64,000 bases of DNA from the NCBI GenBank assembly GCA_029783825.1, contig JAREIK010011355.1:1-64000 (forward strand). Reading direction: 5' to 3'. Source of the stretch: Sapria himalayana. Lineage: Eukaryota; Streptophyta; Magnoliopsida; Malpighiales; Rafflesiaceae. Under the pieces are notes generated by a model that was not told the DNA's origin, did not search any database, and worked only from the letters and a program-made list of their open reading frames with translations. Of this stretch, positions 11,935 to 25,439 are shown one piece after another (position 1 is the stretch's first letter; every line of letters begins with the position of its first letter). A program made the translations under genes and the position numbers.

Positions 11935-13635
11935 CCCATATATAATTATATGTTATAATACATATAGTAAATGTAGTTATAAATAGTTAAATATAGTTAA
12001 ACATATAGTTATATATTGATATATCCATACAAGTAATTATAAGTAGATATACATAAATGTATACAAAGTTATAAACAATTATATAGATTTACATATATCT
12101 ATACATAATTAAAAATAAATTATATTTATTTATATTGAGTTTTTTATAGATATACAAATATTTATATATAGATATACACACATAGTTAAACATTATGTTG
12201 TATGTTTTTATACATATAATTATAAATATAGTTCATGTTGTTATACATATAGTTATACAGATAGTTAAACTTATATTTATACATGTATGTATATATGTTT
12301 TTTCATATAATTTCATATATTTATACATATAGTTATGTATAGGTATGGATATACTAAAATACATTTGTTATACTAATATATAAAAATGTATATTAAATAT
12401 ATGTTGTTAATTATATTTTTAAATATAGTTATGTATACTATTTTTATAGTTATACATATAGTAAGATATAATTATTTATAGTTATATGTTATTATAGGTA
12501 TAATATATAGAGTTATAAAAATTATTTATCGTTAAACATTTAGTTATATATATATACATACTTACATACATACGTACGTATGTATATATATATTCATACG
12601 AGTAGTTATATTTAGTTATACATAAATATATACAATGTTATAAATAAATATATAGATTTACATATATGTATAAATATATGTATATATTGTTAAAAATATA
12701 GTTATATATAATTATATAAAGTTTTATTTAGTTTTACAAATATTTATATATAGTTATACACATATAATTAAATATATTGTTATATGTTGTTAAACATGTA
12801 ATTATAAATATAGTTACATGTGGTTATACATATAGTTACACAAATAGTTATACTTATATTTATACATGTAGGTATATATATTTATTCATATAATATTATA
12901 TATTTATACATATAGTTATGTATAGGTATAGATAAAGTAAAATACATTTTAATATACTAATATATACAAATGTATATTAAATATAAGTTGTAAATTATAT
13001 TTTTAAATATAGTTATGCATAAAGCTTTTTATAGTTATACATATAATAAGATACAATTATTTATAGTTTTATTTTATTATACATATAGTATATATAGCTA
13101 TAAATATTTTTATATAGTTAAACATATAGTTATATATAACTATATTCATACAAAATGTTATACATAAATATATAAAGTTATAAATAAATATATAGATTTA
13201 CAAATATGTATACATAGTTACTAATATAGTTATATTTAATTATATAAAGTTTTATCTAGTTATACAAATATTTATATATAGTTATACAAATATTTATATA
13301 TAGTTAAACACATATAGTTAAACATAATGTTGTATATATGTAATTATAAATATAGTACATGTGGATATACATTTAGTTACACATATAGTTATACATATAT
13401 TTATACATGTTGGTATATATATATTTTTATATTTTTTTATATATTTTTATATATGTATATATATAGTTATCTATAGGTATATATATGATAAAATACATTT
13501 TTATATACTAATATATAAAAATGTATATTAAATATATGTTGTTACTTATATTTTTAAATATAGTTATGTATAATATTTTATAGTTATGCATATAGTCAAA
13601 GGAAATTAGTTATAGTTATATGTTCTTATACCTTT
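11935..13635 (+). repeat. AT-rich satellite, about 0.55-0.58 kb period (block 2)
   Basis: Same family and orientation as block 1. The landmark ATGTATAGGTAT occurs near 12337, 12920 and 13471, giving periods of about 582 and 552 bases. The block ends sharply where the ARF1-derived sequence begins. No genes. Confidence 0.8.
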
Positions 13636-14090
13636 GGAATCCAATTACAAAAAGACACAAAACTGAAAAAAATATTCAGCTTACAACAGATCTGAACAAA
13701 GTAAATGCGGTCTTGTATTTTAGGCATGCAATATATAAATATAAATACAATTTGAAACCCCCTAGAAATAGATGATGACATCAACATAACTTAACTAAAC
13801 TCAAGCAAAATAGGCAAAGATTAGATCCACATCCAGATATGTCAACAAAGTGTGCCTCATCCTGCTAAATTTGTTTATGACTTGCTGACAATGTAATTGG
13901 AAAGCCAGTCAAGACCCTCGTAGAGGCCCTCGCCAAAGGTAACACAGGTACACTGAATGTGCCAATGGTGTTGGAGAAGAGAGTGAAGTACTAGCTTGTC
14001 AGAAATTTCATCTACTTTTATCGCATTGGGAAGATCTACCTTATTGGTAAACACCAGCAAAACTGCATCTCAAATCTTTTCTTCAGAGAT
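13636..14090 (-). pseudogene. captured ARF1-type GTPase last exon and 3' UTR
   Basis: Minus-strand relic of an ADP-ribosylation factor, a small GTPase of vesicle budding. Bases 14090-13875 encode the C-terminal part, with [15 protein letters not shown] (the guanine-binding NKxD motif, here NKVD) and [13 protein letters not shown] followed by a stop; the family normally ends this way. An acceptor-like ATCAG precedes the exon, so intron sequence came along and this is not a processed cDNA copy. A stop replaces the Arg before DAVLL, and several conserved residues differ. About 240 bases of 3' UTR-like sequence follow to 13636. AT satellite flanks it on both sides. Confidence 0.85.
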
Positions 14091-14164
14091 CTGATGAGAG
14101 AAAGAAATAGAATCAATTAACCTTAAGAGATGGTCTCCAGAGAGGGAGTACAACTTCTATATGT

Positions 14165-14390
14165 TTTTAAAATATATTATATATAATTAAAAATAGAGTT
14201 ATATATAGTTAAACATATAATTATATATAGATATATTCATACAAGTAGTTATAAGTAGTTATACATAAATATATACAAAGTTATAAATAAATATAAAGAT
14301 TTAAATATATAAATACATATATGTATACATAGATTCAAATATAGTTATATTTAATTATATAGAGTATTACATAGTATTACATAGTTACAT

Positions 14391-14424
<34 letters not shown>
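14165..14424 (+). repeat. AT satellite fragment plus (CA)n
   Basis: Partial satellite copy (TATAGTTAAACATATAATTATATATAGATAT) directly right of the ARF1 relic, ending in a (CA)n microsatellite at about 14393-14424. Confidence 0.7.
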
Positions 14425-14425
<1 letters not shown>

Positions 14426-15480
14426 TTATACCTCCATATACGTCACTATACATTATATATCAACATACACAATTTTGTAATTTTGTATATATTTACTTAT
14501 GTATCTACATTTTCAAAGTAGTGTTTATATACTTGTATGTATGGATGTACTACTGTACACCCAGACAAACACACACATATACCTATATACAAAATATATT
14601 TTTAAAGTTACACATGACACTATTATATATATATGTTTGTGTGTGTGTTTGTATGTGTGTGTGTTTAAATGTATTTAAAATTTTTTGATTTTGAAAATTT
14701 AATTAAAATAAAATATTTATATATTGTACACAATTTATAAAATATTGTAATTTCTTTATATTTAAAACAAATATTTGTGTGTGCGTGTGTAAGCGGGTGT
14801 TTATGTGTGTGTGTGTGTGTGAGATATATATTAATGCATATAATAAAATTATGAATTAAATATATGAGCTTCTATTTTATTCAAATAGTAGTTTTTTTTA
14901 ATATTTATATTAAAATAACTATCATTATACTCATATAAATAAATGAAGTTGACATATTTGTAAATTATTTTAATTTTACAATTATGTTAAAAATGAAAAT
15001 ATAGTTCATAAATAGATAATACAATTTTACTTTTTCTATATAATTTTTTTTTAAAATATTAATGTCTATGATAAATTTTATTTTGTAAAAAAATTTTATT
15101 TTTAAAGTTTTATCTTTGTAAATTGAATGTTTATCACATATATATTTTAGAAATTTTTTATAATATTTATTACACAAATATATTATTATTTGTTTTGAAA
15201 TTTACAAAATAAATTTTAACAAATGAACATTTTATTATAAATCAATTTTAGTTAAATGATATTTAGTGAAACAAAAATACAAACCTAAAAACATATTAAA
15301 TCATAATGATTTATAAAAACATATAAAAATACAATAAAAACACATTTAAGGTTGAAAATTTTAAATTTAAGTTCCTAAAATACATGAAAAAATGATAAAG
15401 ATTTATCCAATGTCCAAAAAAACATGTATGAATGAGATGAATGATATGAATGGATATTAAGTTTCCAAAGCATGTAGTTA
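14425..15480. other. AT-rich non-coding stretch
   Basis: A/T-rich sequence with short (TG)n runs near 14635 and 14800. I see no gene, RNA or transposon end. The one longer open frame, on the minus strand at 14965-15177, is Lys/Ile/Asn/Tyr-rich as expected by chance at this composition. Confidence 0.5.
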
Positions 15481-15484
15481 TAAA

Positions 15485-15662
15485 TGTTGTAGATGTAGTT
15501 ATATTTAGTTTTTCATGTAATTATATATATTTAGACATATGGCTATGTATAGGTATTGATGTAAATAATACATTTATATATAGTAATATGTTGATATACA
15601 TATTGTTAAATACATTTATATTTTATATATATATATATATATATGTATATTAAATATGTTAT
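15485..15662 (+). repeat. AT satellite fragment bordering CTAT array 2
   Basis: GGCTATGTATAGGTATTGATGTAAATAATACATTT at 15540-15575 matches the satellite landmark. It passes through a short (TA)n run straight into the CTAT array. No CACTA terminus is seen at this border, unlike the others. Confidence 0.65.
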
Positions 15663-18600
15663 ATGTCTATCTATCTATATATCTATCTATCTATATATCT
15701 ATCTATCTATATATCTGAATATCTATCTAAGTGTCTATCTATCTATTTGTTGACCTGCCAATTTATGTATCTTTTAATCTATCTTTATTTGTATCTATCT
15801 ATATGTATATTATATATATATATATATATTTGTCTAACTATTTACCTATATTTGTGTGTAACTATATATCTATTTATCTGTCTATCCATCTATCTATCTA
15901 TTTGTATATCTATCTATCTCACTTTCTCTTTATCGATCTATTTATTAATTTATACATCTATTTATCTTTCTATCTATTAATTTCTCTATATGTCTATCTA
16001 TCTATCTTTTTGTCTATCGATATATCTATCTTTATTTCTATCTATCGATCTCTCTTTATCTATCTATCTATCTATCTACCTACCTACCTACCTATCTATC
16101 TATCTATATGTTAATTTGTCCTTCAATCTATTTATCTACCTAATTGTCCATCTTTCGATCTATCTATCTATCTATCTATCTATTTGTCAATCAATCTATT
16201 AGTGTATCTGTGTATCTATCAATATGTTTATCTATTTATATGTATATTTATCTATCTGTCTATTTGTCTACCTATCAATCTATATATCTATCTATGTATC
16301 TAATGTCTATTTGTCTATCTATCATTAGTCTATCTATCAATCTATCTATCTATTTATATATATGTATATCTATCTATCTATATGGCATTCTATCTATATG
16401 TCTTTCTGTCTATCTGCATATCTATCTATATGTCTAGCTCACCATCTTTTAATCTCACTATCTTATGATTTATCTAACTATCTATCTATCTATTCATCTA
16501 TATGTCAATTTATCTATCTATCTATCTATCTATCTATTTTTTATATTTATATCTATAAATATGTATATTTTTATATCTATTGAACCCTCTTTCTGTATAT
16601 TTGTTATCTATCTATCTATCTATCTAACTATTAATATATTTATACATCTATCTAACTATCTATCTGTCTATTTGTCTATTTATCTATATGTCAGTCTATG
16701 TATCTATCAATCTATCTTTATTTGTATCTGTCTATCTATTTATCTGTCTATTTGTCAATCTGTCTATATATTTATTTCTCTATCTCTCTTTCACACACTC
16801 TCTCTATCTGTCAATCTCTCTAACTATCAATCTATCTTTGTGTGTAATTCTTCTTTATTTATTTATCTGTCTATCCATCTATTTATCACTTGTATATCTA
16901 TCTATATCTATCTATCTAACTTACTTTCTCACTTTATCTCTATATCTTTATCCATCTATGTGTATATATCTATCTATCAATCAATCAATCTGTCTATATA
17001 TCTATCTTTTATCTATCTATTTATATATCTATCTATCTGTATATATATAGTTCTGTCTACTTTATATTTGAATATCTATCACTTAGTCTATCTAAAAATC
17101 TTTCTATCTTTTTGTCTATTTATCTATTTATCTATATATCTATATATCAATCTATTTATCTAATTATATACATTTCTATCTAAATATCTATCTATTAGTC
17201 TATCTAAAAATATTTCTATCTATTTTTCTATCTATCTATTTGTCTATCTATCAATCAATCAATCTAATTATTTATCTATCTAGCAATCTACTTATCTATC
17301 TATGTATCTATCTCTCTACACATATCTTTATTTCATAATCTGTCGATCTTTCTAAATGAACATCTCTATATATCTATTTGTCTATCTATATATATGTCTA
17401 TCGGTCTATATATCTATATATCTATCTATCATACTTACAATCTGTGTATTTGTCTACTTCTCTATCTATCAATATATCTATCTATCTGACTTGGTATCAT
17501 TCTATATATATGTCTAACTATCTTTCTGTGTATCTATCTATTGTCTATCTATCTATCTATATGACTATTTATCTGTGTATACCTATATATCTATTTGATT
17601 ATCTATCTTTTAATCTAGTTATCTATCTATCTAACTATCAATATTTCTATGTATCTATCTATTTCTCAATGTGTCTATTTGTCTATTTGTCGATATGTTT
17701 ATCTATATATTTATCAATTTATTTATCAATTTATTTATCAATATATTTGGTTATTAGTCTATCTGTTTATCTCTCTATATCTATCTCAATCTAACTATCT
17801 GTCTATATATCTATCTATCATTCTATCTATAAATATATTTATTTGTGTATATGTCTATTATTCTCTAAATGTACCTATCTATTTGTCTATCTTTCTATAA
17901 TTATATCTATAAATCTGTCTATTTGTCCATTTGTCAATTTATCAATTTCTCTATATATCTATTTGTCTATCTATCATCTATCAATATTTTTATTTGTTTA
18001 TCTTTATATCTATCTATCTATCTATGTATATATATCTATCTATCTTTCTATTTCTTTATCTAACAAAATATCTACCTATCTACCTACCTATCTATCTATC
18101 TATTTCTCCTTCTAATCTATTGATCTATCTGAAACATCTTACAATCTTTTATCTATCTGTCTGCCTATCTATCTATTGATCTATCTATCTGTCTATCTTT
18201 TTTTTATCAATTAGTCTATCTATATATCTATCACTATCTATCTATATGTCTATTTATCTATATGTCTATTTGTATATCTATCTATTTATCTATAGTCTAT
18301 TTGTGTATATATCTATTAATCTCTATATTTGTATACATATCTATCTATCTATATCTGTATCTATCTATATGTCTTTCTGTCTATCTATCTATTTTTCTAT
18401 ATGTCTAGCTCTCCATTTTTCAATCAATCAATCTTTGATATATATAACTATCTATTTGTTTATTTTTCTATATGTCTATCTATCTATTTGTCTATTTTTC
18501 TATCTTTTTTCTCTCTTTGTCTATATGTATATCTATCTAAATGTATATCTTTCTATTTTTTTGTCTATGTATGTATATGTCAATATATATATATATATGT

Positions 18601-19041
18601 CTATCTTTCTATATATATGTTTTCTGTATGTATATATATATATATATATATGTTTTGTCTATCTATATATATATGTTTTGTGTGTGTATATATATATATA
18701 TATCTAACTATCTATCTGTCTATCTTTCTATTTGTCTATCTATCAATCAATGTATCTATCAAACTATCTTTTATTGTATCTATCTATCTATCAGACTATT
18801 TGTCTTTTCTATCTATCTATCTATTTGTCTATATATAAATATATATAACTATAATTATCTATCTATTTGTCTATCGATCTATTTCTCTATCTAACTAAAT
18901 ATCTATCAATTTATCTATTTGTCTATTTGTCTATGTGTTATCTATCTATCTATCTTTTTTCTGTCCATCTATCTATCTGTATATGTTTTTATTTGACTAT
19001 TTGTCAATCTATTTATCAGCCAAATTGTCTATTTATCTATC

Positions 19042-19072
<31 letters not shown>

Positions 19073-19412
19073 CTATCTATTTGTCTACCGATCTGCCTAT
19101 TTATCTATCTATCTATCTATCATTCTATCTGTCTATCTTTCAATATGTCTAACTATTATACTATCTATGTGTCTATCTATCTATCAATTTATCTATCTAT
19201 TTATATATTTATCTATTTGTCTATCTATTTATCTATCTCTCAATCTCTCAATCTCTCAAACTCACTATCTATCAATCTGTCTATGTCTATCTATCTATTT
19301 GTTAATCTGTCTATCTATCTATATGTCAAGCTAAATATGTGACTAATTATCTATCTGAATATCTGACTATTTATCTATCTAAATATCTATCTATCATTTT
19401 ATAAATATATAT

Positions 19413-19471
<59 letters not shown>

Positions 19472-21418
19472 TATCAATCTATTTATTTATCTATCAGTCT
19501 ATTTGTCTATCTATCTAACTAACATTTATCTATCTATCTATCTATCTATTTGTCTATCTATCACTCTATCAATATATCCTTCTCTTTGTCTATCTATATA
19601 TCAATCTCTCTACCGATATCTCCATAACTCTATGTGTGTATCTGTTAAAATGTCTATTTCTTTATAAGTCTAAGTGTCTATCTGTATATATATATGTCTA
19701 TCTATCTATCTAACTATCTTCCTTTCTATCTATCTATCTAACTATCTTCCTTTCTATCTATATTTGTTTCTGTCTATCTTTCTATCCATCAATCAATTAA
19801 TTAATCTATCTATCTATATATCTTTCTATGTATATGTATATTGGTCTATATGGCTATTTGTCTATCTATCTATTGTCTATCTGTCTATCTATCTATCTAT
19901 CTATATGTTTATTTGTATATCTATCTATCGGCCTTTCTATCTATTTGTATATATATCTATTTGATTATCTATATATTTGTCTATTTTTCTTTTTATCAAT
20001 ATATCTATCTATTTATCTGTCTATCTAACTATCTATCTTATATGTCTATCTTTCAATTTGTGTATCTATCTGTTTATCTTTCTGTTTATAAATTTATTTG
20101 TCTATCTATTTATATTTATATTTGTCTAACTCTCTCCATCTATCTCTTTTTATTATCAATTTATCTATCTCTATTTATTTATCAGTCTATCTTTCTATCT
20201 TTCTACCTATATATTTGTGTATCTTTCTATAAACCAATTTATCTATCTATCTATTTATCTATTTGTATATTTGTCTATAATTTTATCTATCTTTATGTCT
20301 ATCTATCTATTTATCTATCTATCAGTCTATCTTTCTATCTCTTTTTATATTTATCAAACTATATATTTATCTATCTTTAGGTCTATCTATCTATCTGTCT
20401 ATCTATCTATCTATTTCTCTATCTTTATATCTCTTTATCTATCTCTCTCTATCTATTAAATATTTATTATATATATATCTATCTATATATCTATCTATCT
20501 TTATCTTTCTATATATTTATATTTCTATATATGTTTCTGCTTATCTTTCTATTTGTCTATATTTTGTCTGTCTATTTATCTATCTATCTATCTGTGTCTG
20601 TATGTCTATATATCTATATTTCTTTCTATCTAGCTTTCTATCTATCTTTTATCTATCTATCTATCTATCTATCTATCTGTCACTTTGTTTATTTATCTAT
20701 CAATCAATCTATCTATCTTTAAATATGTATATCAATGTATTTATTTTTATGTCTATCTATCTATTTATCTATTTATCTAATGATATGTTTATTTGTCTAT
20801 CTATCTGTCTATATATCTATATTTTTATCTAATTATTTTTCACTCCGTGTTTCTATCTATTTTTCTATCTTTCTATCTATATATGTCTATCTATCTATTT
20901 GTTCTTAAATCTATTTGTTTATCTATCTATCGCTTTATCAGTCTATTTGTCTATAAGCCTATCTTTCTATCTATCTATGTGTCTATGTCTCTATCTGTCT
21001 ACCTATTTATCTATCTTTCTATCTATTTGACTATCTATCTATCTCTTTCTCTATTTATATATCTATCTATCTAATAATCTATTTGTTTCTATCTATCTAT
21101 AAGTCTATAGGTCAATCTATCAATCTATTTATATATATATCTATCTATCTATCTATATATCTTTCTGTCTATCAATCTTTATATCTTTTTATCTATATGT
21201 CTATCTATCTATCTATTTGTCTGTCTATCTATCTATCTATCTACATATCTATCTATCTATCAATCTATCCATCTAGTTATCTATCAATTTGTGTGTGTGT
21301 GTGTGTGTGTGTGTGTATCTATTGTCTATTTGTCTATCTATCTATCTATCCATTTGTCTTTCTTTATATTTTTCTAACTATCTATCTATATATCTGTCTA
21401 TCTATCTATTTATCAGTC

Positions 21419-21449
<31 letters not shown>

Positions 21450-23112
21450 CTCTATATTTGTATATCTTAATATCTATCTATATGCCTATTTATCATTTTA
21501 TATATTAGTATATCTGTCTATCTTTCTATCTATCTATCTATCTCTATTTGTATTTGTCTATCTATCTATTTGTGTATATATCTCTCTGTCTATCTGTCTA
21601 TCTATGTGTATGTATATGTTTCTATCTCTTTATTTATCTACTTATCTGTCTATTTTTTTATCTATCTATCAATATATCTATCTATTTATCTATCTAATTG
21701 TCAATCAATCTTTCTATTTATTTATTTATCTATCTACCTGTCTATCTACATACCTACCCACCTATCTATCAATATGTATATCTTTCTATCTTTCAATCTA
21801 TTTATATATCTATTAATATATATATTTTTCTATCTATCTATCTATCTATGTGTCTATTTATTTATTTTTATATCTATCTATCTATCATTCTATATATTTT
21901 ACTTTATGTCTATCTATTTATATGTGTATCTATCACTCTGTATATCTATTTAGCTATTCTTCTATCATCTATCTATCTTTTTATCTCTCTATCTATTTAT
22001 TTGTCTATTTGTCTATATGTATATATATATATATCTTTCAATTTATTTATATGTCTATCGATCGATCGATCTATTTATTTGTCTGACTGTCTATCTTTTT
22101 ACCTATCAATCAATTTGTCTGTCTATCTATCTCATAATCTATTTGTGTATCTATGTATCAGTCTACAGTCTTTCTGTTAATATGTCTATTTGTTAATCTT
22201 TCTTTCTATGTATCGACCTATCTCTCTATCTATATATATGTGTCTTTCTATATATATTTATCTGTCTATCTATATATCTTTCTATATGTCTATCTATCTA
22301 GCTATTAATCTATATATCTATCTACATGTATATCTATCTATCTATCTATTATCTATCTTTCTTTCTTCTATATGTCTATCTATCTATCTATCTGTATATT
22401 TGTCTATCTATCTATCTATATATATATATATATCTCTCTCTCTATAACTATCATTCTGTCAATTTGTATATCTATTGATAACTATCTATATGTATATCAA
22501 TCTATCTAACTGTATATCTATCAATCTGTCTTTTTATTTATCTATATATCTATCTATGTGTCTTTATATCTATCTATCCATCTGTATATTTGACCATCTA
22601 TCTATCAATGTGTGTCTATTTGTCTATTTCTATATCTATCTTGTTATCTTTCTATCTATTAACTCTTTATCTCTCTATCTTTCTATCTCTCTCTAACTGT
22701 CTTTATATCAATTTTTCTATCTAAATTTTTCTATATGAATATCTTACTACCTATCCATTTATTTATTTATCTATCTGTCTATCTATTTATCCATATATCA
22801 GGCTATATATCTATCTATTTATCTATCTATATTTTTATCTATATATCTATCAATCTGTCTATTTATCTATTTATCTATCTGTCTATTTTTCTAACTATCT
22901 ATCTATATCTCTTTCTATCTCTCTATATCTCAATTTGTCAATGTGTATAAATGTTTCTATTTTTTGATCATTTGTATATCTATATATCTATCTATATGTC
23001 TAACTATTTATTTGTATTTCTGGCTATATGTGTATATGCCTATCTATCTATATGTATATTTGTCTATATTATCTATCCCTCAATTTATCTGTCTGTCTAT
23101 CTATCTATTTAT
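15663..23112 (+). repeat. CTAT tetranucleotide array 2 (7.4 kb)
   Basis: Same repeat and orientation as array 1, with the same kinds of variant tetramer and phase mostly kept at four bases. Interruptions include (TA)n runs near 18580-18700 and 19405-19470 and a pure (GT)n run near 21291-21316. Plus-strand open frames of up to about 230 codons reading SIYL are artefacts. It ends at a CACTA left terminus at 23113; the left side is AT satellite. Confidence 0.95.
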
Positions 23113-23600
23113 CATTACAAGAAAAATCTCAAATAGCTAGTTAAAAATCCCTTGCTATATGGGATTTTTCGTCGCTAAAATAGTAGAACGACATATTAAT
23201 GATGGAAATTTCTCAAGCTAAAGTGCTCGTCATAAAAAATTAATGATAGAAAAATTATCTAGCTAATATTTTAATGACAAAACATTTTCTATTAAAATTT
23301 TTCTTCCCTTGCTGATTTTTATCGTAATTAAGATTTACAGAAAAGTCCCTAGCTAAATTAACAAGGGAAAAATCACTAGCTATTTTAATTCGAAAACTAT
23401 TTTCACAATTTTAATTTTTTTACAAAAAATTTGATTACATAATTTTAAATTTTTATATTAAATTGAATAAAAACATAAACTATGAACCAATAATTTAATT
23501 AACAAAAAAAAGTAGTTATTAAATAATTCTAATACAGTATGTTACATTGTTAAAACAAAAACATAACAAAATTTAATTACATCTTCTTTATCAATTTATC
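23113..23600 (-). mobile_element. CACTA 3' terminus on the minus strand
   Basis: CATTACAAGAAAAATCTC at 23113 is a one-base variant of the family terminus. Subterminal AGCTAGTTAAAAATCCC / CCCTAGCTAAATT motifs follow to about 23400. The next 200 bases are the reverse complement of the AT-rich spacer in copies A and B (3.72-3.89 and 38.22-38.40 kb). Sequence outside is CTAT array. If the duplicated target is ATC, as found right of the terminus at 53796, the first base of this end has been lost. Confidence 0.75.
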
Positions 23601-23850
23601 TAATGATAGTGCATAAAGTATAATCTGTCCATGAAATTGACTTCGTTTTGTCTTCCCTCATTCCTTTGGTTACCATCTTTCTGTCGTGACAAAGCTGTCC
23701 TAATCGCCCTGCATCATATCTAATGAAAAATCTTTTTACTTTTAAAAGCTTCATATTGGGAACAATGCAGTACTATATCTATACAAAAATTAAACTAGTC
23801 AATCAAATCAAAATAATCAAATAAAAAGGGTTCTATTTTGATAAATATAT
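23585..23850 (-). repeat. element unit with decayed methyltransferase exon
   Basis: On the minus strand this is TATAGATATAGTACTGCATTG-TTCCCAATATGAAGC followed by the tail motif AGATTATACTTTATGCAC. It aligns with the unit at 35.98-36.24, 61.89-62.14 and 62.97-63.23 kb and with the much better preserved exon at 25.2-25.4 kb. The reading frame is lost. Confidence 0.6.
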
Positions 23851-24008
23851 AATACTGCAGTATATATATACATATATACTAGCATTTCACTAGTTACATA
23901 TATAAAACTACTGTATATATGTACATATTTTCTACAGTAAAAAATATTTTGTTCTCGAAAATTATTAAATACAACTTATACCTTATGTATAATACAATTT
24001 ATATGTAC

Positions 24009-24049
<41 letters not shown>

Positions 24050-24479
24050 CATGTGTGTACATACATACATCAGCATATATGTATAGTTACATATACAGAA
24101 AAATATACATTTCATAATATATAAATGCGTGTATATACAAAATTATATTTGACTATGTATATATATTATACTGAAAACTCTTGGTATTAGGATGCTTCAA
24201 TTCTTTTATACTATATCTATTATTACTCAATTCACCATAGTTTATATAGTGCAATTATTTTCAAAAAATTATAAATGGAATTATTTGGAACAATACCTAT
24301 TAAAACTCAATCTCATTATTTGTCCAACATAGAAAATATTAGAATAATTGATGTATTAATCATGGAGCAATACTACATAAACTTATGTATGGAAATAATA
24401 CCCATTCCAAATTGAGCACACTGAAGAATAATAATCTGCTTACATCACTCGGGGAAAAAATAGTCAATTAAGTAACCTA

Positions 24480-24780
24480 TACCTATGATGTGGCCAGGAA
24501 AGATTCTCTTGCAACCCTAGTGAATAAACTCAGCTTAACTAGATTGATGACCACGATAACATTAACAGAAACCTAGAGCTCCCAAGCCAAAAGATCAAAT
24601 TCATTGCCAACAAGATCAATAGAAACCACAGATTCCAAAACATTAGATATCATAAAATCATAGTGCAAAGGAGGAATGACATTAGGCACCTCAGAAATGT
24701 TATAAATTACACATTCATTAATGATCTGGTATTCACTACTTGATAGAGTTTCCTTTAACTCGCATATCTAGAAACATATT
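24480..24780 (-). pseudogene. VPS13-like protein fragment
   Basis: Minus-strand translation gives LSSSEYQIINECVIYNISEVP, then VLESVVSIDLVG and VNVIVVINLVKLSL, interrupted by one stop codon. This resembles the internal part of plant VPS13-type lipid-transfer proteins, where a SEYQII..C...NISE segment is followed by VLEPVVS and a V.VV.NLVEL segment. I judged this by eye, so the family call is tentative. It lies on the same strand as the other captured pieces in 24-30 kb. Between it and the terminus is an AT-rich zone with (TG)n at about 24027-24050. Confidence 0.45.
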
Positions 24781-25199
24781 ATCAAATGCATCATCCTTTG
24801 AGGAATTCATTCAATAATTAAAAAATAATACATGATGACAATAGAATGAAGCATAAAAATAAGCATCCAAAGCTAAAGGAAAAGCACCATTCTTATTGTA
24901 CTATGAAAAAAAACTCATTTTTGTTAATTTTTTGCAACAATATTAGTGTCACATTTCGTTTCTTTTCAAATATGAACCATAAATATTAAACAAACAATCA
25001 AAACAAAATTGAATATTACAAGTCCATTTATTCTATGGTTACCTATATTTAGTTCCATTCCTAAAAATATCAATATATTGGATTATTTAGAAAAGCAGGT
25101 CTTCAAATCAAAGTTCTTCATAGAATGAACACACATCACACACACAAAAAGAGTACCCTTAAAGCAGCCTCAATATGTGATATTTGATGCAATAGATCT

Positions 25200-25379
25200 C
25201 TATGTTTCTACAATTAGGGAATGAACGAACTCGTTGATGAAGTCGATGTAGTGCAGAGCTCCATTTTTGAATTGAGTGCCACCACCAAGAAAAGTAAGAT
25301 ATTCGCCTGTAACTTTAACCCAATTATGATATTCCTCCACTTCTGCAAGCTTTGTATGTGGAACATTGCGGTACCATAT
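25200..25379 (-). pseudogene. captured PMT-type methyltransferase exon
   Basis: A minus-strand exon reads IWYRNVPHTKLAEVEEYHNW, then VKVTGEYLTF.GGGTQF and GALHYIDFI. This is the segment just before the SAM-binding domain of plant PMT proteins (putative methyltransferase family, DUF248), Golgi enzymes linked to pectin methylation; in the family NVPHTKLAE, FPGGGTQF and GALHYIDF are strongly conserved. An acceptor TACAG precedes the exon, so intron DNA was captured too. The frame is open but ends early at IVET-stop and the catalytic domain is absent. The upstream intron and exon start also match the decayed units at 23.7, 36.0, 61.9 and 63.0 kb, so this is probably the least decayed example of a piece carried by the whole family. 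Confidence 0.85.
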
Positions 25380-25439
25380 CTGTACGAAAATTAAACCAGT
25401 CAATCAAATCAAAATAAATAAATAAATAAGATTATGTTT

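Noticed and set aside
14965..15177. Minus-strand 70-codon frame rich in Lys, Ile, Asn and Tyr
   Set aside because: Expected by chance in DNA of this AT content; no homology recognised.
4149..23112. CRISPR-like regular repeats
   Set aside because: No fixed repeat and spacer lengths; plain tetranucleotide array in a plant genome.
15663..23140. Similar long open frames in array 2, including a 232-codon frame at 16465-17163
   Set aside because: Same artefact; the frames overlap each other and change with every indel.
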